In this document: one piece after another, positions 1 to 7,500 of the stretch
Position numbering within the stretch: the first letter of the stretch is position 1
Layout of the letters: each line of letters starts with the position of its first letter
Source of the DNA: an uncultured Erysipelotrichaceae bacterium
GTDB lineage: Bacteria; Bacillota_I; Bacilli_A; Erysipelotrichales; Erysipelotrichaceae
Assembly: GCA_902761625.1 (NCBI GenBank)
Contig: CACWLH010000011.1
Location: 1-42,670, forward strand
Direction of reading: 5' to 3'
DNA length: 42,670 nt
Notes under the pieces: generated by a model
What the model was told of the DNA's origin: nothing
What the model saw: the letters and a program-made list of their open reading frames with translations, nothing else
Databases searched by the model: none
Position numbers and translations under genes: made by a program

Positions 1-271
1 ATATCCTGTTTGAGGCTCCGCCTCATGTACAGCTTTCAAAGCTGATTAACAACTATAAGACTGTTACTTCCAGACTGATCAGGAAAGAATTCCAGGAATC
101 CTTAATACCGTATTACTGGAAACCATACTTCTGGAGTGACAGCTATTTCATCTGTACTGTATCTGACAGAACAGAAAACATGATAAGACAATATATACAA
201 AACCAATAAGCGGCTAACCCATCCTAAGCCTTTCAGCCTCTAGAAGTGGTCTGCGCCACCTGCTAATCAAG
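1..271 (+). mobile_element. IS200/IS605-family element, right end
   Basis: The transposase fragment is followed by 62 bases without a frame. They contain a small hairpin, GTGG-TCTGCG-CCAC (246-259), and then TCAAG at 267-271. In IS608 a right-end hairpin followed by TCAAG marks the cleavage site, so 271 is a plausible element boundary. The left end is outside the window. The boundary is inferred by analogy only. Confidence 0.45.
3..209 (+). CDS. tnpA: IS200/IS605 TnpA transposase, C-terminal part
   Basis: An open frame enters from the left edge and ends at a TAA after 68 codons. The residues read as the C-terminal third of a Y1 single-strand transposase: a pattern like ILFEAPPHVQLSKLIN, then SRLIRKEF, then YFWSDSYFICTVSDRT. 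The last helix reads MIRQYIQNQ. In IS608 TnpA this helix carries the catalytic tyrosine, followed four residues later by a metal-assisting glutamine, and both positions (Y and Q) are kept here. The HUH motif and the start lie outside the window, so intactness cannot be judged. The family cuts and rejoins single-stranded DNA at element ends and makes no target duplication. Family assignment is confident. Confidence 0.85.
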   Translation: MLFEAPPHVQLSKLINNYKTVTSRLIRKEFQESLIPYYWKPYFWSDSYFICTVSDRTENMIRQYIQNQ

Positions 272-384
272 TCAGAATGAATGTTCACGGTTTTTTGTAT
301 AAAACATATGAAATGTGAAAAAAAAGAGCTGTCCAGAATCATATAAAGTGTAATCAGTCAATCAATGCCTGAAAGGAGAAAACC

Positions 385-1029
385 ATGACCACATATTTCA
401 CCGCTGAATATACTTGCGCCGTCTGCGGACAAAGACATCCGTTCACAGTCGTTGGCTCAACCAATCGTTTCGGTTATCCCGATCTTGATCTCCGCCCTGC
501 CCCGATGGAGCGTGATACCATCCACACCTGGGTTCAGACCTGTCCCGATTGCGGATATACGGCCGGAACAATTGACAAGGAAACATCCGTCGATGAAACA
601 TGGCTTTCCCGGGAAGCCTATAAAACCTGTGAAGGCATCGCATTTGGATCTCAGCTGGCCGCAAAGTTCTATCGGTCATATATGGTCCATCTTTATGATG
701 ATGATATTGAACGCGCCGCATATAATCTGCTCTACTGTGCATGGGCATGCGATGATGCGCGCGATATTGAGAATGCCGTCAAAGTCAGAGCGAAAGCAGC
801 GGATCTGTTTGCGGAAGTTTCAAAAACCAATGACAATGATGATCTGAAACTGCTGCGGATGGATCTGCTCAGAAGAAGCGGGCAGTTTGACAGACTTCTC
901 AACGAATACCGCACCGTCATCTTCAGCGATGATCTCTATAAAAGAATCGCCTCCTTCCAGATGAAGCGGGCAATCGTGCACGATACCGGATGTCACAGCG
1001 TTGAAGAGGTGGTGATGCTGCCGAAGTAA
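385..1029 (+). CDS. Zinc-ribbon protein with helical C-terminal part (DUF2225-like)
   Basis: A 214-residue cytosolic protein with no signal peptide or membrane segment. Two CxxC knuckles (C11/C14 and C53/C56) flank a conserved-looking DLDLRP stretch, a treble-clef or zinc-ribbon arrangement that resembles DUF2225 proteins. The rest (about 75-214) is predicted helical and TPR-like, with repeated helices rich in Ala, Leu and Asp. The start is supported by GAAAGGAG eight bases upstream. The gene is single, converges on rpsR, and shares a bidirectional terminator with it. Function is unknown; zinc binding is inferred from the cysteine spacing. Confidence 0.75.
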   Translation: MTTYFTAEYTCAVCGQRHPFTVVGSTNRFGYPDLDLRPAPMERDTIHTWVQTCPDCGYTAGTIDKETSVDETWLSREAYKTCEGIAFGSQLAAKFYRSYMVHLYDDDIERAAYNLLYCAWACDDARDIENAVKVRAKAADLFAEVSKTNDNDDLKLLRMDLLRRSGQFDRLLNEYRTVIFSDDLYKRIASFQMKRAIVHDTGCHSVEEVVMLPK

Positions 1030-1057
1030 GGTGATTCAAAAATCATCCATAAAAACA

Positions 1058-1082
1058 AAAAACCGTCTCAGCGACGGTTTTT
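1058..1082. terminator. Bidirectional rho-independent terminator
   Basis: A perfect 10-bp stem (AAAAACCGTC / GACGGTTTTT) with a 5-base loop. The A/T arms give a U-tract on both strands, so it can end both the 385-1029 gene and the rpsF-ssb-rpsR transcript. Confidence 0.85.
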
Positions 1083-1094
1083 CATGTGGATTGC

Positions 1095-1325
1095 TCAGTC
1101 CTCTACGTAAGGAAGCAGTGCCATCTGACGGGCGCGCTTGATTGCGACTGCCAGCTGACGCTGATACTTCGCACGTGTGCCTGTGACACGGCGCGGAGTG
1201 ATCTTTCCGTTAGCACTGATAAACTTCTTCAGAAGTTCAACATCTTTGTAATCGATATATTCGATGTTGTTCTTTGTGAAGTAGCAGACCTTTCTGCGGC
1301 CTGTTCTCTGCTTTCTGAATGCCAT
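1095..1325 (-). CDS. rpsR: 30S ribosomal protein bS18
   Basis: A 76-residue basic protein of normal bS18 length. The diagnostic core is present: [10 protein letters not shown] near the N-terminus, then [12 protein letters not shown], then [11 protein letters not shown] and [20 protein letters not shown]. It binds the central domain of 16S rRNA next to bS6. It is the last gene of the conserved rpsF-ssb-rpsR operon, 19 bases after ssb, with an AAAGGAGA ribosome binding site. A terminator follows directly. Identity is certain. Confidence 0.98.
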   Translation of the reverse strand: MAFRKQRTGRRKVCYFTKNNIEYIDYKDVELLKKFISANGKITPRRVTGTRAKYQRQLAVAIKRARQMALLPYVED

Positions 1326-1344
1326 ATCTCTTCTCCTTTTTCAA

Positions 1345-1875
1345 TTAAAAGGGCAGGTCATCGCTGGAAATATCCAGTCCGGCCGAACTTCCGAAGCCGT
1401 CATCAAATGAAGGCTGCTGGCTCGGCTGTGAGTAGGACTGCTGCTGGTAGCTGGGCTGCTGATAAGAGGGCTGCTGATAGCCCTGCTGGTATGCAGGCTG
1501 CTGGTAGCTGTCCTGATAACCGCCTGCGCTCTGCGCTCTGGCTTCTGACTGCGCTTTTGATTCAAGCAGCTGGACATTGTCACAGACAACTTCCGTGACA
1601 TAGACTTTCTGACCATCGCGGTCATAGCTGCGTGACTGCAGTCTTCCTTCAACCCCGACCATTGCGCCTTTTCTGGCGTACTGGCCCAGGAAATCCGCTG
1701 TCTGTCTCCAGGCAACACAATTGATGAAGTCAGCCTGGTTCTGAGAGGAACCGTCGGCTGCTCTTCTGCGGTTGTCACATGCGACTGTGAACGATGCCAC
1801 GGACAGGTTGCTCTGGGTTTTGCGGACTTCGACGTCTCTGGTCAGTCTTCCAACCAGAATAACGCGGTTGATCAT
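1345..1875 (-). CDS. ssb: Single-stranded DNA-binding protein
   Basis: A 176-residue SSB. Residues 1-105 form the OB fold (MINRVILVGRLTRDVE start, FINCVAWRQTADF, GVEGRLQSRSY). Residues 110-160 are a disordered linker with repeated YQQ/PSYQQ units. The protein ends in an acidic tip, SSDDLPF, the docking peptide for replication and repair partners. The start overlaps the rpsF stop by four bases (ATGA), which implies translational coupling, and a GGGAGG site precedes it. The Gln/Tyr repeats make the DNA locally repetitive, but this is normal for SSB linkers. Confidence 0.98.
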   Translation of the reverse strand: MINRVILVGRLTRDVEVRKTQSNLSVASFTVACDNRRRAADGSSQNQADFINCVAWRQTADFLGQYARKGAMVGVEGRLQSRSYDRDGQKVYVTEVVCDNVQLLESKAQSEARAQSAGGYQDSYQQPAYQQGYQQPSYQQPSYQQQSYSQPSQQPSFDDGFGSSAGLDISSDDLPF

Positions 1876-2180
1876 TTCTTAGCCTCCCGAACGGGAGCTT
1901 CGTCCACTGTAATCATGAAACGGACGACATTGGCGTTGATGCGCATCAGACGGTCAAATTCCTTGACGCACTCGTTGTCTGCTTCGAAGTTTACTACTAC
2001 ATAGTAACCCTTCTTCATGTAATCAATGCGGTATGCGAACTCGCGCATTCCCCACTCGTCTGTCTTTGTGACAACACCGCCGTTATCAGTGATGATTTTG
2101 GCGAGGTTCTCGATCAGTTCGGCTCTCTTTTCAGCCTCGACAGACTCATTGATGATGTACATGACTTCATACTTTTTCAT
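1872..2180 (-). CDS. rpsF: 30S ribosomal protein bS6
   Basis: A 102-residue bS6 beginning MKKYEVMYIINESVEAE, with the typical GMREFAYRIDYMKKGYYVVVNF core and RMINANVVRFM near the end. An open frame extends about 40 codons further upstream, but the true start is the ATG at 2180. It sits behind AAGGAGGTGTACGA, one of the strongest ribosome binding sites in the window, and gives the normal family length. It is the first gene of the rpsF-ssb-rpsR operon. bS6 pairs with bS18 on 16S rRNA, and the complex can repress its own mRNA. Confidence 0.98.
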   Translation of the reverse strand: MKKYEVMYIINESVEAEKRAELIENLAKIITDNGGVVTKTDEWGMREFAYRIDYMKKGYYVVVNFEADNECVKEFDRLMRINANVVRFMITVDEAPVREAKK

Positions 2181-2247
2181 TCGTACACCTCCTTCTGGTC
2201 TAAACGGCCATTTCTGGCAAGGAGCGGTTTTTACCACTCGCCGTATA
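2181..2247 (-). ncRNA. Candidate bS6:bS18 leader RNA in the rpsF 5' UTR
   Basis: Read on the minus strand, the 67-base leader folds into a GAGUGG/CCGCUC stem capped by a UAAAAA loop and flanked by GGC/GCC. A perfect GCCA-GAAA-UGGC tetraloop hairpin can form as an alternative, sharing the GCC. CCG trinucleotides lie in and beside the stems. Known bS6:bS18 leaders present a CCG that mimics the rRNA site. The folding was done by eye. Confidence 0.45.
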
Positions 2248-2276
2248 ATATTACCAGTTTCCCATCTTCTTGTAAA
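2248..2276 (-). promoter_or_regulatory. rpsF operon promoter
   Basis: Minus-strand TTTACA (2271-2276), a 17-base spacer, then TAATAT (2248-2253). This is close to a sigma-A consensus and leaves a leader of about 60 bases before rpsF. Confidence 0.75.
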
Positions 2277-2279
2277 CAG

Positions 2280-2306
2280 AAAAAACGCCCTTTTGAAGGG
2301 CATTTT
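2280..2306 (-). terminator. Terminator of the aminotransferase-Lrp unit
   Basis: A GCCCTT/AAGGGC stem with a 3-base loop, followed on the minus strand by a U-run. It lies just downstream of the Lrp-type regulator and upstream of the rpsF promoter. Confidence 0.75.
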
Positions 2307-2321
2307 CGTGTGTTTTCTGAC

Positions 2322-2813
2322 TCAGGCGGAAACCGGCAGACGATCGTCATCGATGTCTGTTTTGATTTCCATGGTAACGCCGTTGACTTTGTATTTCTTC
2401 AGCACAAACATGGTCACGGTTGAAGACACGCCTTCCAGCGGCGCCAGCTTCTCACCGACGAAGTCCGCCACCTCACGCATTGTTTTGGCATTGATATTGA
2501 GCAGGAATTCGCTGCTTCCGCTGGTCAGATACAGAGAGGAGACTTCCGGGAAACGGGCGATTCTTTCGGCAATCTTGTCATAGCCGCGGCCGCGTTCCGG
2601 CTTGGCGGCAATGCCGATGAAGGCATCGACATGATCAATGTTTGTCTTGTCCCAGTTGATGACGGTGTGATAGCCGCAGATGATCTTCTTTTCTTCCAGA
2701 TTTTTCTTGGCCTTTTCCACGTCTTCTTCCTTTTCGCCCAGAATATCGGCGAGATCCGTGACAGATGCACGGGGATACAGGGAAAGAAGATCGAGCACTT
2801 TCATTTCATCCAT
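2322..2813 (-). CDS. Lrp/AsnC-family transcriptional regulator
   Basis: A 163-residue protein with an N-terminal winged helix (about 1-55: LDLLSLYPRASVTDLADIL, then VEKAKKNLEEKKIICGY) and a C-terminal ligand-binding RAM/AsnC domain (about 65-145: VDAFIGIAAKPERG, then EVSSLYLTSGSSEFLLNI). It overlaps the end of the upstream aminotransferase by eight bases and has a GAGGAG site seven bases before its ATG, so the two are co-translated. The pairing suggests that it senses an amino acid or keto acid linked to the aminotransferase. Family is confident; effector is unknown. Confidence 0.9.
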   Translation of the reverse strand: MDEMKVLDLLSLYPRASVTDLADILGEKEEDVEKAKKNLEEKKIICGYHTVINWDKTNIDHVDAFIGIAAKPERGRGYDKIAERIARFPEVSSLYLTSGSSEFLLNINAKTMREVADFVGEKLAPLEGVSSTVTMFVLKKYKVNGVTMEIKTDIDDDRLPVSA

Positions 2814-3990
2814 GATTTTTCTCCTCTTTGATTTCGTACAGGAATTCCTGAATTCTCTTCATCGCTTCACGCAGATGGTCAATGCTGTAGGCATAGCTGA
2901 TACGCGCATATCCTTCCCCGCATGCCCCGAAGGCATTGCCGGGAATGATCGCCACATGTTTTCTCTGCAGCAGCTGTTCGCAGAACTCATCCGAGCTCAT
3001 GCCGCTGGATGTGATGTTGGGAAACAGATAGAAGGCGCCTTTGGGTTCAAAGGTATGCAGGCCCATCTCATTGAGCTTGCGGCCGCAATACTGTCTTCTC
3101 ATATCATACTGCTTACGCATGTATTCAATATCATCATCGCAGTCCTTGAGCGCCGTGATCGCCGCATACTGACTGGTGGTGGGAGCGGACATGATGCAGG
3201 ATTGATGAATCTTGATCATTGCCGCAATGATCGGTTTGGGTCCCACCGCATAGCCAAGTCTCCAGCCGGTCATCGAATAGGTCTTGGAAAAACCGTTGAC
3301 GACAATCGTCCTCTCACGCATGCCCTCAATCGAGGCAATCGATTCATGCTTTCCCGCATAATTGAGTTCGGAATAGATTTCATCGGAAAGCACGATGACA
3401 TTTGTTCCTTTAAGAACTTCCGCAATCGCTTCGAGATCCTCATGGCGAAGCACCGCTCCGGTCGGATTGTTGGGATAGCCAAGCACCAGGATTTTGGTCT
3501 TCGGTGTGATCGCGTTTCTGATCTGTTCAGCGGTAACCCGGAATTCATTTTCCTCACTGGTTGCCACCGGCACCACGACACCCCCGGTCAGAGTGGTGAT
3601 CGGGTCATAGCACACAAAGCACGGCTCGGGAATGATCACTTCATCCCCTTCCTCAACCAATGCCCTGATTGCCAGATCAATGGCTTCGCTGCCGCCCACG
3701 GTCACAAGCGTTTCGTCTTCATGATATTCCAGATTGTATTTGCGCTTCAGCCAGGCGCAGATCTCGGTTCTCAGTTCCTTGAGACCGGCGTTGGCCGTAT
3801 ATTTCGTTCTGCCGACTTCCAGCGAATGGATGGCTGCGTCGCGGATATCCCACGGCGTCTGGAAATCCGGTTCACCGACACCGAGCGAAATGCACTCAGG
3901 CATCTCCGCAACCAGGTCGAAGAATCTGCGGATTCCGGAAGGTCTCATCTTTTCCGCTTTGTCAGAGATTAATTTTCCGTAATCAAGCAT
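2806..3990 (-). CDS. Class I/II PLP-dependent aminotransferase
   Basis: A 394-residue fold-type I enzyme. It shows LGVGEPDFQTP near the N-terminus, the PNNPTGAVL motif, DEIYSELNY, and SKTYSMTGWRLGY, whose lysine forms the Schiff base with pyridoxal phosphate. It resembles the PatA/aspartate-aminotransferase branch; the substrate cannot be fixed by eye. The frame allows a GTG five codons upstream (4005), but the ATG at 3990 follows GAGAGGA at good spacing and begins at the usual MLDYGK region. It forms a unit with the Lrp-type regulator. It also transcribes divergently from a small membrane protein gene. Confidence 0.9.
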   Translation of the reverse strand: MLDYGKLISDKAEKMRPSGIRRFFDLVAEMPECISLGVGEPDFQTPWDIRDAAIHSLEVGRTKYTANAGLKELRTEICAWLKRKYNLEYHEDETLVTVGGSEAIDLAIRALVEEGDEVIIPEPCFVCYDPITTLTGGVVVPVATSEENEFRVTAEQIRNAITPKTKILVLGYPNNPTGAVLRHEDLEAIAEVLKGTNVIVLSDEIYSELNYAGKHESIASIEGMRERTIVVNGFSKTYSMTGWRLGYAVGPKPIIAAMIKIHQSCIMSAPTTSQYAAITALKDCDDDIEYMRKQYDMRRQYCGRKLNEMGLHTFEPKGAFYLFPNITSSGMSSDEFCEQLLQRKHVAIIPGNAFGACGEGYARISYAYSIDHLREAMKRIQEFLYEIKEEKNHG

Positions 3991-4047
3991 ACTCAGTCCT
4001 CTCACATGGTATTATTATACTCGGCAATGGCAAAAAAGGAACGAATC

Positions 4048-4257
4048 ATGAAGAGATCACAGGCGGAAGAAACTGCATGCATATTGACGGGTATCTGGAT
4101 GGCACTGAAACTGCTCACCTTTATCATTACCCCGTTATTGAACATGATGAGATGGCCGCTGCGGCTGATTCTTCTGGCAGCGTTATGTTTCTGGCTTTAT
4201 TTCATATTCCTCGACTATACATATCAGATGAGTAAACGCGGCTCACGGCGTAAATGA
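4048..4257 (+). CDS. Small two-helix membrane protein
   Basis: A 69-residue protein with two predicted membrane segments (about 14-30 and 36-55), a short polar start (MKRSQAEE) and a basic tail (SKRGSRRK). The open frame extends to 4006, but the ATG at 4048 follows AAAGGA at good spacing, whereas the earlier ATGs have no convincing ribosome binding site. The stop codon lies inside the loop of a strong terminator. No family recognised. The small size, divergent neighbour and clean terminator support a real gene. Confidence 0.6.
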   Translation: MKRSQAEETACILTGIWMALKLLTFIITPLLNMMRWPLRLILLAALCFWLYFIFLDYTYQMSKRGSRRK

Positions 4258-4270
4258 GCCGTGTTTTTTT
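4239..4270 (+). terminator. Terminator of the small membrane protein gene
   Basis: A CGGCTCA/TGAGCCG stem (4239-4245 with 4255-4261) followed by TGTTTTTTT. The stop codon is in the loop. Confidence 0.85.
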
Positions 4271-4280
4271 GTTTTCAGGG

Positions 4281-4306
4281 AAAAAGAAAACCGCTTACGC
4301 GGCTTT
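4281..4306 (-). terminator. Terminator of the aldo/keto reductase gene
   Basis: A minus-strand CCGC-GTAA-GCGG hairpin followed by TTTTCTTTTT. Confidence 0.65.
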
Positions 4307-4315
4307 CCTCATGAA

Positions 4316-5452
4316 TCATTTTTCGTAATGGTTTGCGACGTCCCTTAACAGATTGATGATGTCAAGATGCTGAGGACATACAGCCTCGCACTGTCCGCAG
4401 GTGATGCAGTCGCTTGCCTTTCCGTTTTTGGCAGCGAGAATCTCATAGTTTGTGAAGTTGATGGTCCAGCCCTTCTGATCCAGATCTTCTCTCATATCCT
4501 CATTATAGATGGAGAAGTATTCGGGAATGCAGATATGCATCGGGCAGCCCTCTGTGCAATAGTGGCAGGCTGTGCAGGGAACGGTGATCTTCTTGTTGAT
4601 GATATCGGCCGCATAATGGCACAGGCTGATCTCCTCATCATTGAGCGGTGTGAAGTTTTCCATATAGGAAATGTTGTCCTGCATCTGCTCAAGATTGGAC
4701 ATGCCGGAAAGCACGACCATGACCTCGGGCAGACTTGCCGCAAAGCGGATTGCCCATGAGGCATCGGAATAAGAATCATCATAATCATGGAACAGCTTCT
4801 TCGCCTCTTCGGGCAGATTGGCCAGGGTTCCGCCCTTGACCGGTTCCATGACAATCACTTTCTTGCCATGCTTCACAGCTGTTTCATAAACAGCTCTGGA
4901 CTGAATCCATTTGCTTTCCCAGTCAAGATAATTGATCTGCAGCTGAACAAATTCCATCTCAGGATGTTTTGTCAGGATTTCATCCAGCAGCTCGGGGGTG
5001 TCATGAAAGGAGAAGCCGACATGCTTCACAAGTCCCTGGGCCTTCTTTTCCAGAAGCCAGTTGAAACAGTCAAATTCCTCATACTTGCCGATCATGCTCT
5101 CCTCGATGCCATGGAGCAGATAATAGTCAAAATAACCGGCACCGGTTTTTCTTAATTGTTCGTTGAATACCTTGTCGCGTTCCTCAAGGGTATTGAAAAA
5201 GCCGGAATGCAGTTTTGTGGCGAGTGTGAAGCTCTCTCTGGGATAGCGGTCAACCAGCGCTTCCTTCGCAACATTTTCAGAATTGAAGCCATTGTACATC
5301 CATGCGGTATCGAAATATGTGAACCCCTTTTCCATAAACAGGTCCACCATCTGCTTCACCTGTTCCACATCAACATCAGCGGCGTTGTCAGGATTGCGTC
5401 TGGGCAGGCGCATCAGACCGAATCCGAATTTCTTTTCCGGTAAAAATTCCAT
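4316..5452 (-). CDS. Aldo/keto reductase with C-terminal 4Fe-4S domain
   Basis: A 378-residue protein. Residues 1-270 form an aldo/keto reductase barrel, with FDTAWMYNG (catalytic Asp and Tyr), TKL (Lys) and YYLLHG (His). The C-terminal part is ferredoxin-like, with one cysteine cluster CTACHYCTEGCP near 292 and a second CITCGQCEAVCP near 348, enough for two 4Fe-4S clusters. This layout is common in strict anaerobes (COG1453) and suggests electron exchange with ferredoxin rather than NADPH only. It is a single gene with its own promoter, terminator and a GCGGAGGA ribosome binding site. Substrate unknown. Confidence 0.92.
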   Translation of the reverse strand: MEFLPEKKFGFGLMRLPRRNPDNAADVDVEQVKQMVDLFMEKGFTYFDTAWMYNGFNSENVAKEALVDRYPRESFTLATKLHSGFFNTLEERDKVFNEQLRKTGAGYFDYYLLHGIEESMIGKYEEFDCFNWLLEKKAQGLVKHVGFSFHDTPELLDEILTKHPEMEFVQLQINYLDWESKWIQSRAVYETAVKHGKKVIVMEPVKGGTLANLPEEAKKLFHDYDDSYSDASWAIRFAASLPEVMVVLSGMSNLEQMQDNISYMENFTPLNDEEISLCHYAADIINKKITVPCTACHYCTEGCPMHICIPEYFSIYNEDMREDLDQKGWTINFTNYEILAAKNGKASDCITCGQCEAVCPQHLDIINLLRDVANHYEK

Positions 5453-5471
5453 ATTGTTGTCCTCCGCTCAA

Positions 5472-5501
5472 AGTATACTCATTTTCATATGCAGTTTCCA
5501 A
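5472..5501 (-). promoter_or_regulatory. Promoter of the aldo/keto reductase gene
   Basis: Minus-strand TTGGAA (5496-5501), an 18-base spacer, then TATACT (5472-5477), about 20 bases before the start codon. Confidence 0.65.
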
Positions 5502-5545
5502 TGCCATATTCATATATTTGCATATCCGTGACATGCATACACATT

Positions 5546-5571
5546 GAAAAAAACCGGGCATTTAACCCGGT
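5546..5571 (-). terminator. Terminator after the 5574-6110 lipoprotein gene
   Basis: A minus-strand ACCGGG/CCCGGT stem followed by seven U. Confidence 0.85.
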
Positions 5572-5573
5572 GA

Positions 5574-6110
5574 TCAGTGAATGACGATGCTGTGAAGAAT
5601 GATATCCGCAATTTCGTTGGGCTCTTTCTCGTCCCAGTGCATTCCCGCTTTCGTGACTGCCAGCTGGGTTGTTCCGATTTCACCGACGGTCGTGTAATCC
5701 CACCATGGCTTCCCGTCATAATAGCCTGATATGGCAGGTCTGCCGCTGATGGTATCCTTCTTCTGTTCCAGGCCTGTGCCGCATACACCGAAGAAATCGT
5801 CAAAGTATATATACAGCCATGTTTCCTCATAATCCTTCGGTTTGATGACCACTTTGTCATCCTCAAGGGATGCGCTCCATCCCTCTTCCGGAATATACAG
5901 ACTGATTGTGCCTTCGGGAAGTTCGAATTCCGCATTGGGCTCTGTGCTTTGTTCAGGCTGCGCTTCAGCTTTGGTCTCAGGCGTGCTCACCGCAGTCTCT
6001 GAGGTGATTTCTTCTTCATTTTCCGTCTGAGCCGGCTCTCTCGGCTGTGTGCCGCACCCTGAAAGACCCATGCACAGCAATATCACTGAAGTGACTTTGG
6101 TATATTTCAT
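5574..6110 (-). CDS. Lipoprotein of unknown function
   Basis: A 178-residue protein with a signal peptide and lipobox LSGC (cysteine near 19), so it is probably anchored to the outer face of the membrane. Residues 20-62 are an acidic Glu/Thr/Pro linker. Residues 65-178 form a compact domain (GTISLYIPEEGWSASLEDD, then WLYIYFDDFFG and RPAISGYYDGKPWWDY) that resembles the beta-rich PsbP/DUF1795-like domains of other Bacillota lipoproteins. It follows thpR by 57 bases with no terminator between, so it is likely the last gene of an alkD-thpR-lipoprotein unit. Function unknown. Confidence 0.75.
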   Translation of the reverse strand: MKYTKVTSVILLCMGLSGCGTQPREPAQTENEEEITSETAVSTPETKAEAQPEQSTEPNAEFELPEGTISLYIPEEGWSASLEDDKVVIKPKDYEETWLYIYFDDFFGVCGTGLEQKKDTISGRPAISGYYDGKPWWDYTTVGEIGTTQLAVTKAGMHWDEKEPNEIADIILHSIVIH

Positions 6111-6167
6111 GGCGTTTACCTTCTTTCATAACTACTGGTGTACACAAATGAGGACATGCTTACATAC

Positions 6168-6701
6168 TTATTCCCATATTTCCTCATTTTTATATTCCTC
6201 CGATGCATATACGCATGCAAGCTCCGTATATACCAAGCCGTTTTTACCCTGAGCAGAATGCATGAGTGAAACCCGGTTCGCACACATGGAAACATGTGCG
6301 GTTTCATGCAATGCGTCAGGCGTGAACTCTGCCCTGCGCACCAGGGTGATATGAGGAATGAACGGTTTGGTGTCAAAGGGAATATTGTTTTCAGAAAGAC
6401 GGCGTCTGAGAAGCTTTACATAATGATTCAGCTCCTCATTCTCTTCACAGGTGCAGTGAATCAGATCTCTGAATGCGCCGGTTTGTTTCAATGTGATTTC
6501 AAATGGTTCAAAGTCGGTTTCCTCAAGCACATCGATCACCCGCTCAGCATCTCCATACTCCCCGATATAGGCAAGGGTCATATGCAGATTGAAAGGATCG
6601 GTATACCTTCCTTTGACACCGGTTCTTTTCAATTCATTCTGAATGTCAGTGAGTGCCGCGATCATATGCTCATCCGGCAGTAATGCGAGAAACAGTCTCA
6701 T
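6168..6701 (-). CDS. thpR: RNA 2',3'-cyclic phosphodiesterase (LigT/ThpR family)
   Basis: A 177-residue 2H phosphoesterase. The start MRLFLALLPDE is typical, and both catalytic HxT motifs are present (HMTLAY near 40 and HITLVR near 119). The family hydrolyses 2',3'-cyclic phosphate ends of RNA to 2'-phosphates. The start is preceded by GAGGT. It lies 17 bases downstream of the AlkD-like gene, so the two are probably co-transcribed. Family assignment is firm; the in vivo role of ThpR is unsettled. Confidence 0.93.
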   Translation of the reverse strand: MRLFLALLPDEHMIAALTDIQNELKRTGVKGRYTDPFNLHMTLAYIGEYGDAERVIDVLEETDFEPFEITLKQTGAFRDLIHCTCEENEELNHYVKLLRRRLSENNIPFDTKPFIPHITLVRRAEFTPDALHETAHVSMCANRVSLMHSAQGKNGLVYTELACVYASEEYKNEEIWE

Positions 6702-6718
6702 GATGACCTCTTATTTGT

Positions 6719-7414
6719 TCATTCACCTTTTTGAATCCTCAGTGTTTTCAGATATGCTTTCCGCTCATCCGTGATGCGGTAGCTTTCAATGCATTTCTGA
6801 ATTGTTTTGTTATGAGTCCATGGATCGAGCTTTTTCTGTTCAATATACGGGATGGTCTGCTCATATTGTTTTGCCATGGCTGTGGCGAAATACCATGCCC
6901 GCATCATATTGACATAATATTCATCGGAGTGAATCTCAGAAACCATTGCAAGAAAAGCAGGATCAAAATATTCACCCAGATAATGCGCCATCAGCCTGCC
7001 GATGGCAAAGCGGATGGTGTAGGTATGATCTGATGCAATCCACCTATAAATATATGGAAGCAGTCTTTCCGTATTCTTTGAGAAAACTTTCGGGGAAAGC
7101 TGATCGCAGGTTGCCCAGTTATTGATATAAGGAAGGAACGCTTCCGTCTTCGTAATACAGGCATCAAAATCTTTTTCCAATGAAATGATGAAGGCATGAA
7201 GCTGATCCTCCTCGAAATATTCATGGGGCAGATCATTCAGAAAAGCTTCATAATCCTCTTCTTTGAAGATCTTTTTCGCCAGTGCTTTGAGATCCGGTGT
7301 GCGCACCCCGATGATCTTTTTCATATTTCCGCCGGGAATCAGCTTTTTCTGAAATTCACCGTATTGCACATCCTGCATGCAATTCAGTTCTCTGAGTATT
7401 TCTTCGCGTTTCAT
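6719..7414 (-). CDS. DNA alkylation repair protein (AlkD-like)
   Basis: A 231-residue all-helical protein of the AlkD/HEAT-like family. Visible landmarks are GVRTPDLKALAKKI (about 36-50), NNWATCDQLSPKVF (about 97-110), YRWIASDHTYTIRFAIG (about 121-138) and the C-terminal WTHNKTIQKCIESYRI. AlkD enzymes excise bulky or positively charged alkyl purines without flipping the base. The length matches the family. It is the first gene of a unit with thpR, with AAAGGGG before the ATG and a TATACT box at 7434-7439. Confidence 0.92.
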   Translation of the reverse strand: MKREEILRELNCMQDVQYGEFQKKLIPGGNMKKIIGVRTPDLKALAKKIFKEEDYEAFLNDLPHEYFEEDQLHAFIISLEKDFDACITKTEAFLPYINNWATCDQLSPKVFSKNTERLLPYIYRWIASDHTYTIRFAIGRLMAHYLGEYFDPAFLAMVSEIHSDEYYVNMMRAWYFATAMAKQYEQTIPYIEQKKLDPWTHNKTIQKCIESYRITDERKAYLKTLRIQKGE

Positions 7415-7451
7415 GTTGTGCCCCTTTTGTTTCAGTATACATGAGACAAAG

Positions 7452-7484
7452 AAAAAACCGTGAAGTCCGGATGGAATTCACGGT
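7452..7484 (-). terminator. Terminator downstream of the decayed reductase gene
   Basis: A minus-strand ACCGTGAA/TTCACGGT stem followed by a U-run. It survives although the gene upstream of it is mostly gone. Confidence 0.75.
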
Positions 7485-7500
7485 CAGAACTGAATATTTC

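Noticed and set aside
1400..1510. Short direct repeats that could suggest a repeat array
   Set aside because: They encode the YQQP-type linker of SSB; unit spacing is irregular and there are no spacers as in CRISPR.
2680..3972. Long open frame on the plus strand opposite the aminotransferase gene
   Set aside because: It is a mirror of a clear PLP enzyme gene; its translation lacks protein-like motifs and it has no ribosome binding site.
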